From Kribbella catacumbae DSM 19601 (GTDB taxonomy: Bacteria; Actinomycetota; Actinomycetes; Propionibacteriales; Kribbellaceae), in contig NZ_AQUZ01000035.1 of the NCBI RefSeq assembly GCF_000372465.1, positions 1 to 64,000 of the forward strand: a stretch of DNA of 64,000 bases, written 5' to 3'. Made by a program: the position numbers and the translations under genes. Shown piece by piece: positions 16,581-24,727 of the stretch. Below the pieces are notes generated by a model, which was given only the letters and a program-made list of their open reading frames with translations, did no database searches and was not told the DNA's origin. Positions within the stretch are counted from its first letter, which is position 1. Each line of letters starts with the position of its first letter.

Positions 16581-17984
16581 TTATGGGCGTCCGTAGGTTT
16601 CCAGAAGGCGCAGCCAGATCTCGTTGATGGTGGGGTAGGCCGGGACTGCGTGCCAGAGGCGGTTGAGGGGGACTTCGCCGACGATCGCGATGGTTGCTGC
16701 CTGCAACAGGTCTGCGACGTCGGGGCCGACGAAGGTGACGCCTAGGAGCACCTTGCGTTGCTCGTCTACGACCATCCGGGCTTTGCCCTTGTAGTCGTCG
16801 GCGTGGACGCTCGCGCCCGCGATGTTGCCGAGGTCGTAGTCGACGACGCGGGTCTGGTACCCCGCTGCCTTCGCGGCGGTCGCGGTGAGGCCGATCGACG
16901 CGACCTCAGGTTCGGTGAAGGTGACCTGCGGGACGGCTTGCTGGTCTGCCGTCGCGACGTGCGTCCCCCACGGCGCATCCGACACCGGTACGCCGTTCGC
17001 GCGGGCCGCGATCACGTCACCCGCTGCACGCGCCTGGTACTTGCCTTGATGGGTCAGCAGCGCGCGATGGTTGACGTCGCCCACGGCGTACAGCCAGTCA
17101 TAGCCGCTGACCAGCAAGGTGTCGTCGGTCTCCAGCCAGCTGCCGGGCTTCAGCCCGATGGTCTCCAGGCCGATGTCCCCGGTCCTCGGGGTGCGGCCGG
17201 TCGCGACGAGCACCTCCTGCGCCGAGACGGTCGAGCCGTCGCCCAGCTCGAGGACAACCTCGTCGTCCACCCGCTTCACGCTCTTGGTCTCGGTCTTGAG
17301 CAGCACGGTGGCGCCGAGTTCACGCAACCCCTCGGCCACCAGCTCGCCCGCGAACGGCTCCATCGCACCGAGCAACCCGCTCCGCGCGATCACGGTCACC
17401 GCAGTACCGAAACCGGCGTACGCCGTCGCCATCTCGGTGGCCACCACACCGCCACCGATGATCGCCAGGCTGCGCGGCACCGTCTTCACGCTGGTCGCGT
17501 CGCGACTGGTCCACGGGTCGACGTCGCGCAGTCCCGGGATGCCAGGCACGAGCGCGTCGGAGCCGGTCGACACGACGATCGCGTGCCGTGCGGTGAGCAC
17601 CTGCCCCGCGACGGTCACCTCCTTCGGCCCGGTGATCCGCCCGTGGCCGCGCACCAGCGAGATGCCGGCGCTGTCCAGCCACTTCACCTGGCCGTCGTCC
17701 TTCCAGTGGCTGGTGAAGTCGTCGCGCCGGGCAAGCACGGCCGGTACGTCAAGCTCACCGGTCACCGCCTGCGCGGCACCCGGCACCCGCCGCGCGGCGC
17801 GGAGTACCTGGGCCGAACGCAGCAGCGCCTTCGACGGCATGCAGGCCCAGTACGAGCACTCGCCGCCGACCAGTTCGCTCTCGACGATGACCGCGGTCAG
17901 ACCGCCCTGGACCGCGCGGTCGGCGGCGTTCTCCCCGACGGCTCCGCCGCCCAGAACGATGACGTCGTACTCCGTCGTTTCCAT
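16581..17984 (-). CDS. FAD/NAD(P)-dependent pyridine nucleotide-disulfide oxidoreductase
   Basis: 467 residues of the dihydrolipoamide/mercuric reductase fold. The FAD motif is GGGAVGENAA (12-21), the redox disulfide is Cys43/Cys48 in GECSYWACMPSKALL, the NAD motif is IIGGGVVATEMA, and a second FAD contact is YAVGDVNHRALLTHQGKYQA. The C-terminal partner region has HAVPAYPTINEIW, giving the His-Glu pair. It could be a lipoamide-like, mycothione-like or generic quinone/thiol reductase. No extra Cys pair for Hg(II) is visible. A frameshifted small gene lies 13 bp upstream in the same operon. Confidence 0.87.
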   Translation of the reverse strand: METTEYDVIVLGGGAVGENAADRAVQGGLTAVIVESELVGGECSYWACMPSKALLRSAQVLRAARRVPGAAQAVTGELDVPAVLARRDDFTSHWKDDGQVKWLDSAGISLVRGHGRITGPKEVTVAGQVLTARHAIVVSTGSDALVPGIPGLRDVDPWTSRDATSVKTVPRSLAIIGGGVVATEMATAYAGFGTAVTVIARSGLLGAMEPFAGELVAEGLRELGATVLLKTETKSVKRVDDEVVLELGDGSTVSAQEVLVATGRTPRTGDIGLETIGLKPGSWLETDDTLLVSGYDWLYAVGDVNHRALLTHQGKYQARAAGDVIAARANGVPVSDAPWGTHVATADQQAVPQVTFTEPEVASIGLTATAAKAAGYQTRVVDYDLGNIAGASVHADDYKGKARMVVDEQRKVLLGVTFVGPDVADLLQAATIAIVGEVPLNRLWHAVPAYPTINEIWLRLLETYGRP

Positions 17985-17997
17985 GCCCGGCTCCGCC

Positions 17998-18194
17998 TTA
18001 CTTGTCGTCGTCCGCGGTACGGACGATCCGGTATCCGCTGTCCGCCAGTTTCCTGGTCATGTGCTCGGCGTACCACTGCGGCCACTGCTCGTCGAACTTG
18101 CCGCCGAGCTCCTCCGCCTCGTGTACGCCGTGCGCTGCCGCTGCCGCTGCAGCGCGTCGAGAATGACCCAGGTCTGGTCTTTCACCGCATCCAT
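17998..18194 (-). pseudogene. frameshifted small actinobacterial protein
   Basis: Reading from ATG 18194 gives MDAVKDQTWVILDALQ, then the frame is lost in a GCAGCG-type tract near 18148. One frame over, the protein resumes as AHGVHEAEELGGKFDEQWPQ followed by WYAEHMTRKLADSGYRIV and a TAA at 17998. The length is one base short of a multiple of three, so one missing G would restore a ~65-residue protein. The HGVHEAEELGG...WPQWYAEHM pattern recalls a small actinobacterial family of unknown function. It could be a real mutation or a sequencing error in a GC repeat. Confidence 0.65.
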
Positions 18195-18209
18195 GGTCGC
18201 AGTCCTCGC

Positions 18210-18335
18210 TCAGCGGCCCGGTGCCCGGGTAACGACTTCCTTCACGACCAGGTGCAGCCCCGGCGGCGTGACCTGCACGACCCTGTACCCCTTCTCGTTG
18301 GAGAAGTCAGCGTCAAGCCGCCAACGAGCTGTACG
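18210..18335 (-). pseudogene. remnant of a VOC/glyoxalase-superfamily protein
   Basis: Immediately after the stop of the MFS gene, and in its frame, about 41 codons read WRLDADFSNEKGYRVVQVTP, then PGLHLVV and KEVVTRAPGR to a TGA. The first part matches a VOC-family beta strand region; the last ten residues look like the C-terminus usually found after the final DPDGN-type motif. The N-terminus and the middle are gone and there is no start codon. It lies 15 bp before the frameshifted small gene, as if these were once one operon with the reductase. Confidence 0.55.
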
Positions 18336-19589
18336 TCAGCCGCCAGGCCCCTTGATGGCTTCTCGCTGTGGCGCCGGGACGTGCCGGCTGAAGGTCAGGC
18401 AGAGGCTGGCCGCGACGCAGGCCAGCGCGACCGGGATCATCGTGTAGCGGTAGCCGGCCGTCGTCGCGACTATGGCCGCGCCGAGTGGGCCGATCGCGCG
18501 GGCTGCCAGGACCGGCGTCGCGAGTGCGCCCGAGATGGTGCCGTAGCCGGAGGCGCCGTACCGCTCGAGCAGGATCGCGGGGGTGGCGAGCGTGGAGACG
18601 CCGAAGCCGAGTCCGAACAGGACGATGCAAAGGGCCGCACCGAGCGGGTGTCGACCGAGTAGCGGCAGGATGCCGATCGCGAAGCACTGGATCAGGAATG
18701 TCCGCGCGGCGATCGTCGACATGTCGAGCCAGCGCTGCAGGACCGAGGTGACGATCCGGCCGGTTACGGAGTACAGGCCGAGGAGTCCGGTCAAGCCGGC
18801 GGCCACTGCCGGCTTGTAGCCGAGGTCGACGAGGAAGAGCACAAGGTGGACCGACACGATCGCCAGCGCGCCGCTGTGCAGGACGAAGCCGGTCGTGATC
18901 AGCCAGAAGCCGCCGTCGCGCAGTGCTGCGCGGATCGCTCGACTGCGATCCGCGCGGTCGGAGGCTGATCTCGAATGCGACGGCCGGGTGTGCCGGAGCG
19001 CCAGCGCATGCAGGGGCACGGTCACCAGGTTGTGGACCAGGCCGAGGATCAGCAGTGCGTGCCGCCAGCCGTGCGCCCGGATCAGCTGGCCCGCGAGCGG
19101 GATGAAGATCGTGCTGGCGAGGCCGGCCACCAACGTCACCACCAGCAAGGCGTTGGTACGCCGCTTCGGCTCGAGTACTGCGACCAGTACGGCGATGGCC
19201 GGCCCGTAGAGGACCATCGCCGACGCGATCCCGATCAGCACGAACACGGCGTACAGCTGGACGACGTTCTGCACCTGCGACCAGGCGAGCACGGCGGCGC
19301 TGCCGAGTAGCGAGCCGGTCGTCATCATCAGGTGGGCGCCGCGCTTGTCGAGCCACCGGCCGACGGGCACCGACATCACGCAGCTGACCAAGATCGCCAG
19401 GGTCAGCGCACCCGCCGAGGTGGCCGTGGAGATCCGCAGGTCGGCACTCATCGGGCCGAGGAAAACGCCGAAGACGTAGTACAGGACTCCGTAGCCGACG
19501 GTCTGGGTGATGGCGAGTGCGGCCACCACCAGCGAACGGCTGCTGCGCGGGTCATCGGCGATGACGCTCGGCTCATGCTGCGCAGACAT
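18336..19589 (-). CDS. MFS transporter, monocarboxylate-type
   Basis: 417 residues from ATG 19589 (MSAQHEPS). There are about 12 membrane segments, with an MFS signature after helix 2 (VGRWLDKRGAHLMMTTG) and an N-terminal TQTVGYGVLYYVFGVFLGPM typical of oxalate/monocarboxylate-like MFS proteins. An in-frame ATG at 19625 is possible but adds a polar stretch without a clear ribosome site. It is divergent from the EamA gene across a 113-bp region containing an inverted repeat. The substrate is unknown. Confidence 0.85.
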   Translation of the reverse strand: MSAQHEPSVIADDPRSSRSLVVAALAITQTVGYGVLYYVFGVFLGPMSADLRISTATSAGALTLAILVSCVMSVPVGRWLDKRGAHLMMTTGSLLGSAAVLAWSQVQNVVQLYAVFVLIGIASAMVLYGPAIAVLVAVLEPKRRTNALLVVTLVAGLASTIFIPLAGQLIRAHGWRHALLILGLVHNLVTVPLHALALRHTRPSHSRSASDRADRSRAIRAALRDGGFWLITTGFVLHSGALAIVSVHLVLFLVDLGYKPAVAAGLTGLLGLYSVTGRIVTSVLQRWLDMSTIAARTFLIQCFAIGILPLLGRHPLGAALCIVLFGLGFGVSTLATPAILLERYGASGYGTISGALATPVLAARAIGPLGAAIVATTAGYRYTMIPVALACVAASLCLTFSRHVPAPQREAIKGPGG

Positions 19590-19658
19590 TGTGCTGACTA
19601 TGTCCGCAGGCTGGCCATCCAGCAAGGGGCCGATTTATGGTCCACTCGTTCTGATCAG

Positions 19659-19684
19659 TTTTGGACCTCTGTGGCGGGCCAAAA
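19659..19684. promoter_or_regulatory. inverted repeat in a divergent promoter
   Basis: TTTTGGACC and GGGCCAAAA form 9-bp arms with one mismatch around an 8-bp spacer, 19 bp before the EamA start. A related half site TGGTCCA lies at 19638-19644. It may be an operator shared by the EamA and MFS genes. Confidence 0.45.
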
Positions 19685-19702
19685 TGGCTTTAGGTTGAGA
19701 GC

Positions 19703-20614
19703 ATGAGCAACCATTCCTGGCCGGCGTACAGCAGGGCGTGCGGCGCGATGTTCCTGGTCGGCAGCCTTGCGGCGGTCTCCGGCGTCGTGAATGAGTTTCC
19801 CTTCTACGGCGGCCAGGCCGCGCGCTACCTCATCTCCGCCGTGCTGCTGTTCGCCGTCGCCTTCGCTCGGCGGATCCCGCTGATCCGGCCGACCACCCGC
19901 GAGACGCTGCTACTGATCGCGCTGGCCGCGACCGGGCTGGTTCTGTTCAACCTCTTCGTCATCGAGGGGACCAAGCACGCCAACCCGGCCATCGTCGGGA
20001 CAATCGTTGGGACGGTCCCGATCGTCCTGGCGCTCGCTGGGCCACTGATGCGGCGTACCAGGCCGTCCGGGCGGATCCTCGTCGCCGCCTCGATCGTGGT
20101 GGCCGGCACCGGTGTCGCCTCCGGACTCGGAACCTCTGACCTGCAAGGCATCCTGTACTCCGTCGGCGCGCTCGCCTGCGAAGCGTGCTTCTCCCTGCTG
20201 GCGCTTCCGCTGCTGGTCCGGCTGGGGCCGGTGCGAGTGTCCGCCTACACAGCCGCCACTTCGGTGCCGATGCTGCTCGGCCTCGGGTTGCTGACGGACG
20301 GCTCCGCCTTCGTTCGTACTCCGAGCCTCGCCGAGCTCGGCGGGTTGGCCTACCTCGCTGTGCTGGTGAGTGGCGTGGCCTTCCTGCTCTGGTACCGCGC
20401 TCTTCCTCAACTCGGCGCCGACCGGGCCGGTCTGTTCGCGGGGGTCATCCCGGTCGGCACGATCATCACCTCGCTGGTCCTCGGCTTCGGGCTTCCTGCG
20501 CCGGGTGAGCTCGTCGGGGTCGCGCTGGTCATTGCCGGGTTGCTGGTCGGGCTCTATCGACCGCGGACGGTGGCGCCGGCGGTCGTCGTACGGGAGGAAG
20601 TTGACATCCGGTGA
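19703..20614 (+). CDS. EamA/DMT-superfamily transporter
   Basis: 303 residues with ten predicted membrane segments in two EamA repeats (first ending near 135 with VAASIVVAGTGVASGLG, second ending VGVALVIAGLLVGLY). Conserved GTKHANPAIVGTIVGTVPI and YRALPQLGADRAGLFAGVIP motifs mark the repeat ends. These carriers usually export amino acids or small metabolites. It ends 22 bp before the GntR gene and may share its regulation. Confidence 0.87.
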   Translation: MSNHSWPAYSRACGAMFLVGSLAAVSGVVNEFPFYGGQAARYLISAVLLFAVAFARRIPLIRPTTRETLLLIALAATGLVLFNLFVIEGTKHANPAIVGTIVGTVPIVLALAGPLMRRTRPSGRILVAASIVVAGTGVASGLGTSDLQGILYSVGALACEACFSLLALPLLVRLGPVRVSAYTAATSVPMLLGLGLLTDGSAFVRTPSLAELGGLAYLAVLVSGVAFLLWYRALPQLGADRAGLFAGVIPVGTIITSLVLGFGLPAPGELVGVALVIAGLLVGLYRPRTVAPAVVVREEVDIR

Positions 20615-20623
20615 TGTTCGGCG

Positions 20624-20637
20624 TGCAATATATTGCA
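20624..20637. promoter_or_regulatory. GntR-type operator overlapping the regulator start codon
   Basis: TGCAATATATTGCA is a perfect 14-bp palindrome whose last A is the first base of the ATG at 20637. A bound repressor would block initiation directly, suggesting tight autoregulation. Confidence 0.7.
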
Positions 20638-21299
20638 TGCCAGTACCGGAGTCCCAAGGTGTTGTCGCCCGATCGTTGCTGCGCGACGACGCCTACCGGA
20701 CGATCCGCGACGCGATCGTCGACGGCACCCTCGCACCCGGCGAGCGGCTGAACGATCCCGATCTGATCGCCTGGCTGGGCATCAGCCGTACGCCGATCCG
20801 TGAGGCACTCGCCCGGCTTGAGCAGGCCGGACTCGTGCAGACCAAGCCGGGCCGCTTCACGATCGTCAGCCCGCTGAACGTCCGCGAGACGAGATCCGCC
20901 CAGCTGGTGGCGGCCGCGATGCACGAGCTCGCGGTCCGCGAGGCGGTGCCACTGATGTCGGAGCAGGAGCTCCGGGCGATGCGCGGAGCGAACCGGCGTT
21001 TCCGCCTGGCCCTGCGCGCGAACGATGTCGACGCGGCCCTCGCGGCCGACGACGACTTCCACGAGGTCGCGGTCGAGGCGTGCGCGAACCCGATGATCCG
21101 CTCGGTGCTCGAACAGGTCACCCCGATGCTCCGCCGAATCGAGCGAATCCGCTTCGCCTCCCTGACCGGCCGCACCTCAGCCGCCCTGCACGACAAAATC
21201 ATCACCCACGCCACCGCCGGCGACGCAGACGCCGCCGCCCTAGCCGCCCGCGAAAACTGGCTCACCCTCGAACCGCTACTCGCCGAAGACGACGGCTGA
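20637..21299 (+). CDS. GntR/FadR-family (FCD) transcriptional regulator
   Basis: 220 residues with an N-terminal winged helix (YRTIRDAIVDGTLAPGERLN and LGISRTPIREALARLEQAGL, about 20-65) and a C-terminal all-helical FCD domain (DDDFHEVAVEACANPMIRSV). The FCD domain normally binds a metal and a small carboxylate. ATG 20637 gives the HTH at the expected place and overlaps a perfect palindrome. It precedes the ACC deaminase gene by 102 bp on the same strand, so ACC or a related amino acid is a sensible ligand. Confidence 0.88.
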   Translation: MPVPESQGVVARSLLRDDAYRTIRDAIVDGTLAPGERLNDPDLIAWLGISRTPIREALARLEQAGLVQTKPGRFTIVSPLNVRETRSAQLVAAAMHELAVREAVPLMSEQELRAMRGANRRFRLALRANDVDAALAADDDFHEVAVEACANPMIRSVLEQVTPMLRRIERIRFASLTGRTSAALHDKIITHATAGDADAAALAARENWLTLEPLLAEDDG

Positions 21300-21401
21300 C
21301 CCCGCGACCTCTGCTCGCCGAGGGCGGCGGCTGAGTCCGCTCCGCCTTCCGTCGAGCCCGTAGCCGGCCACCCCGACCGGCATCCAATGACAGGAGCCTC
21401 G

Positions 21402-22412
21402 ATGAGCATCAGCGACTTCCCCCGCCATCCCCTTACCTTCGGGCCGAGCCCGGTCCACCCGCTCAAGCGGTTGTCCGAGCATCTCGGCGGGGCGGCGATC
21501 TGGGCCAAGCGGGAGGATTGCAACTCCGGGCTCGCGTTCGGTGGCAACAAGACGCGCAAACTCGAGTACCTGGTGCCCGACGCCCTCGCCCAGGGCGCGA
21601 CCCACCTCGTCACGATCGGCGGCATCCAGTCCAACCACACCCGCCAGGTGGCAGCCGTCGCCGCGTCGCTCGGGCTCAAGGCCCGCCTGGTCCAGGAGAG
21701 CTGGGTCGACTGGCCCGACGCGGTCAACGACCGGGTCGGCAACATCCTGCTGTCGCGCATCATGGGCGCCCAGCTCGAACTGGTCGAGGCCGGTTTCGGC
21801 ATCGGCTTCAAGGAGAGCTGGGAAAACGCGCTCGAAGAGATCCGCTCCGAAGGCGGCATCCCCTACGCGATCCCCGCGGGCGCGTCCGATCACCCGCTAG
21901 GCGGCCTCGGCTTCGCGAACTGGGCGAACGAAGTACAGGCGCAAGAAGAGGCCCTCGGCATCTTCTTCGACACCATCGTGGTCTGCTCGGTCACCGGCTC
22001 CACCCACGCCGGCATGATCGCGGGCTTCGCCGGCCAGGACCGTCCGCGCCGCGTGATCGGCATCGACGCCTCCGCCAAGATCGACGAGACCCGCGCCCAG
22101 GTGGAGAAGATCGCCCGCCACACCGCCGCCCTGATCGGCCTCGGCCGCGAACTCCGCGACGACGAAATCACCGTCCTCGAAGGCTGGGCCGGCCAGTACT
22201 ACGGCATCCCCGTCCAAAGCACCCTCGACGCCATCCGCCTCACCGGCAGCCTCGAAGGCGTCATCCTCGACCCCGTCTACGAAGGCAAGTCGATGGCCGC
22301 CCTGATCGACCTGGTCCGCAGCACCGAAATCCCCCGCACCTCCACAGTCCTCTACGCCCACCTAGGCGGCCAACCAGCCCTCAACGCCTACTCCGCCCTC
22401 TTCAAGTCCTGA
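21402..22412 (+). CDS. acdS: 1-aminocyclopropane-1-carboxylate (ACC) deaminase
   Basis: 336 residues of the PLP fold-type II family, the usual ACC deaminase length. It has the PLP lysine (GGNKTRKLEY, Lys50), the phosphate-site motif QSNHTRQVAAVAA, GWAGQYYGIP, and DPVYEGKSM near 290. The Glu of VYEGKSM and the Leu of AHLGGQPALNAY match the residues used to separate true ACC deaminases from D-cysteine desulfhydrase-like relatives. It converts the ethylene precursor ACC to 2-oxobutyrate and ammonia. The ATG at 21402 follows AGGAG and is preferred to the ATG at 21387. A GntR rather than the Lrp-type AcdR regulator lies upstream. Confidence 0.9.
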   Translation: MSISDFPRHPLTFGPSPVHPLKRLSEHLGGAAIWAKREDCNSGLAFGGNKTRKLEYLVPDALAQGATHLVTIGGIQSNHTRQVAAVAASLGLKARLVQESWVDWPDAVNDRVGNILLSRIMGAQLELVEAGFGIGFKESWENALEEIRSEGGIPYAIPAGASDHPLGGLGFANWANEVQAQEEALGIFFDTIVVCSVTGSTHAGMIAGFAGQDRPRRVIGIDASAKIDETRAQVEKIARHTAALIGLGRELRDDEITVLEGWAGQYYGIPVQSTLDAIRLTGSLEGVILDPVYEGKSMAALIDLVRSTEIPRTSTVLYAHLGGQPALNAYSALFKS

Positions 22413-22627
22413 CCCCAAAGGCTCCCGGTGGGCCGGACTGCCACCACTACCGAACCTCGCCAGCAAACGCTTCCCCCAGGCATGTCGCGCCTCGACCACA
22501 GGTTTGACAGTGCTGGCGATCCGCCGCCCCCAACCTTGAGCATCCGCCGGGCGCCTCCCCCCGTTCGCGGCGATCGGGGTCGGGTGGCTGGTGGGGTGGT
22601 CGACGTGGCCGGCGCGATAATGGGGGT

Positions 22628-23395
22628 ATGGGGTTTGCGGTGGGTGCGGATGGGTGCCGGATTGCTTATCAGGTTGAGGGGGAAGGGGCTCCGCTGGTCT
22701 TGCTGGCGGGGCAGGCTAATTCGCATCGGTGGTGGGATGAAGTGCGAGGGGACTTCCAGCGGCGCACGATCACCCTGGACTGGCGCGGTACCGGTGAGAG
22801 CGATCGGCCGGATGTTGCCCATAGCACCGAAGGGTTTGCGGCGGATGTGATCGCGGTGCTGGATGATGCTGGGGTGGAGACGGCCGACGTGTACGGGACG
22901 TCGATGGGTGGGCGGGTTGCGCAGTGGGTCGCGATCCGGTTTCCGGAGCGGGTGCGGTCGCTGGTGCTTGGGTGTACGTCGCCTGGCAAGAAGCATGGTT
23001 TCGAGCGCAGTCAGGAGATCCGGCGGGCGTTGGCGACGGCTGATCAGGGTGCGCGGGATCGGGTTCTGCTCGAGTTGATGTACACGCCGGAGTGGCTGGC
23101 CGAGCACACCGGGCCGTACGACGTACTGGGTGACGCGACGATGCCGGTGTACGCGAAGGGGCGGCATCTGGTCGCGAGCAACAGCCACGAGGCGTGGGAG
23201 GAGTTGCCCGCAATCAAGGCGCCGACGCTGGTGCTGCATGGCTCGGACGACGTGTTCAGTCCGGCTGCCAACGCCGAACTTCTCGCCGAGCGCATCCCCG
23301 ACGCCAGGGCCCATGTCATCCCCGGCGCCCGCCACGCCTATTTCCACGAATTCCAGAACATCGCCAGCCCTCTCGTCCGCGACTTCATCGGCTAA
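22628..23395 (+). CDS. alpha/beta hydrolase
   Basis: 255 residues of the alpha/beta hydrolase fold. The oxyanion region is LLAGQANSHRWWD, the nucleophile elbow is YGTSMGGRVA (Ser near 93), the acid Asp is in HGSDDVFSPAAN and the His is in ARHAYFHEF. Size and motifs fit small-molecule esterases, lactonases or haloperoxidase-like enzymes; the substrate is unknown. The 215-bp gap before it shows no clear element. Confidence 0.85.
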   Translation: MGFAVGADGCRIAYQVEGEGAPLVLLAGQANSHRWWDEVRGDFQRRTITLDWRGTGESDRPDVAHSTEGFAADVIAVLDDAGVETADVYGTSMGGRVAQWVAIRFPERVRSLVLGCTSPGKKHGFERSQEIRRALATADQGARDRVLLELMYTPEWLAEHTGPYDVLGDATMPVYAKGRHLVASNSHEAWEELPAIKAPTLVLHGSDDVFSPAANAELLAERIPDARAHVIPGARHAYFHEFQNIASPLVRDFIG

Positions 23396-23467
23396 CCAGC
23401 CCGCCACTCCACGAGCACGAGCCAGCACGCCGCTCCACGACCCAGGCCGGCCCGCGGCTCCGCGAGT

Positions 23468-24088
23468 TCACAGGGTGAGGTGGGCGAGGCCCGGGCCTGA
23501 GGCGTTTTTCAGGCCGGCGGGGCGGCCGGTGGCCAGAAGGATCAGGTCGGCTAGCGGGGCGCGGAGTTCCTCGGTGCCGTCGCCGCCTGACCAGTTGGCG
23601 TCGGTTGCCACCAGCCGTACGCCGCGCAAGCGTTTGCGGGCGCCGTAGAAGGCGCTGGTACGGACGTGTTCGAGTGCCGCGATCGCAGGCTCTGTCGGCA
23701 TCGTCCGCGCCCGGCCGAGGGGTCGAGCGATGTCCTGCCCGTGAACCAACGCGTCCAGCAGACAGTCGACGTGACTCGAGCCGGGCGTATGGCGCTCCGA
23801 GCCCGCGGTGGAGCGGATCTGCTCGATCAGCTCCCCTCGGCTGTACTGCGTCGCGCGCCGCCGGGCCAGCTCCGCCTCCATCCGGTCGAAGCTGCCGCGC
23901 GCCTTGATCGCGCCCCACACGACCATGCCTAACGTCGTCCGCGTCGACAGAGTCAGGTGCGCCGCCACATCGGTCACCGTCCAGCCGGCGCACAACGAGT
24001 CCGCCGACCATTCGTCATCACTCAGGTCGTCCAGCAGATCGGCGAACGACAACCGCTCAGCCTCGACCCACCCCATCAACTCGCTCAT
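23468..24088 (-). CDS. maleylpyruvate isomerase-family, mycothiol-dependent type protein
   Basis: 206 residues. The N-terminal DinB-like four-helix domain carries the family motif LCAGWTVTDVAAHLT, and GSSHVDCLLDALVHGQDIAR provides further family His/Asp residues. The C-terminal stretch (RLVATDANWSGGDGTEEL ... ADLILLATGR) is the usual companion region. Members act with mycothiol as cofactor in thiol transfer or isomerisation. Its ATG overlaps the DinB gene stop by 4 bp, so the two form an operon. Confidence 0.85.
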   Translation of the reverse strand: MSELMGWVEAERLSFADLLDDLSDDEWSADSLCAGWTVTDVAAHLTLSTRTTLGMVVWGAIKARGSFDRMEAELARRRATQYSRGELIEQIRSTAGSERHTPGSSHVDCLLDALVHGQDIARPLGRARTMPTEPAIAALEHVRTSAFYGARKRLRGVRLVATDANWSGGDGTEELRAPLADLILLATGRPAGLKNASGPGLAHLTL

Positions 24089-24663
24089 CGCGCAGCCTCC
24101 TTGGCATTCAGTTCGACGCGGTCGTAGTGAGCCTTCCACCAGGCTTCGTCGCCCGGTGGGATGAAGTCGTTCGGGCGCTGGAGACCGACGACTCCGTCGA
24201 TCAGTTCGCGGGTGAGGTCGGCGTGGCCGGAATGGCGGTGGGATTCGGCGATCACGTGGATCATCACTCGCCGCAGCGGAGCCTTGGCCAGCTCCGGCGA
24301 CCACCACGGCACGTAGCCGGTGGCTTCCACGTCCAAGTCCGCGATTGTCGCGTCAGCGTGAGCCGCGGCCCGCCGATACAGCTCGACGACGGATTCGCGC
24401 GACTGCGCAGCCGGTACCCACAGGTCCGAGTTGGGCTCGGCGTCCTCACGGAACCACTCGGGCGGGTCGGCGACAGGGCGGTCGAACACGAAGCCGAAGT
24501 ACAGCATCTCGACGCCGGCCAGGTGGTTGACGAGGCCGAGCAGGTTGGTTCCCGTCGGGGTCAGCGGGCGGCGTACGTCGTACTCCGACAGCCCGTCAAG
24601 CTTCCACAACACCGCCTCGCGGGCGGTGCGCAGATAGTGATGCAAGTCGGCTTTCAGGTCCAT
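24085..24663 (-). CDS. DinB-family (DUF664) protein
   Basis: 192 residues with the DinB metal-binding helices: a His in LVNHLAGVEMLYFGFVF, then HVIAESHRHSGHADLTRELI. DUF664 proteins in actinobacteria are thought to be mycothiol-linked transferases. ATG 24663 is preferred because it follows GAGAGGACC and begins the first helix (MDLKADLHHYLRTAREAV). It is divergent from the ECF sigma factor gene 64 bp away and coupled to the maleylpyruvate isomerase-like gene, suggesting a detoxification unit. Confidence 0.85.
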   Translation of the reverse strand: MDLKADLHHYLRTAREAVLWKLDGLSEYDVRRPLTPTGTNLLGLVNHLAGVEMLYFGFVFDRPVADPPEWFREDAEPNSDLWVPAAQSRESVVELYRRAAAHADATIADLDVEATGYVPWWSPELAKAPLRRVMIHVIAESHRHSGHADLTRELIDGVVGLQRPNDFIPPGDEAWWKAHYDRVELNAKEAAR

Positions 24664-24727
24664 CGGAAGGTCCTCTCTGGTGATCGGTTCGCAGGTAGGA
24701 CTCCCCGGATGAGGCAGACTCATCGGT

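Noticed and set aside
16758..18662. A ~630-codon plus-strand open frame
   Set aside because: It lies opposite the disulfide reductase, whose redox and nucleotide motifs are clear.
20693..21859. Long minus-strand frame across the GntR and ACC deaminase genes
   Set aside because: Ser/Arg/Ala-rich shadow; both plus-strand genes show strong motifs.
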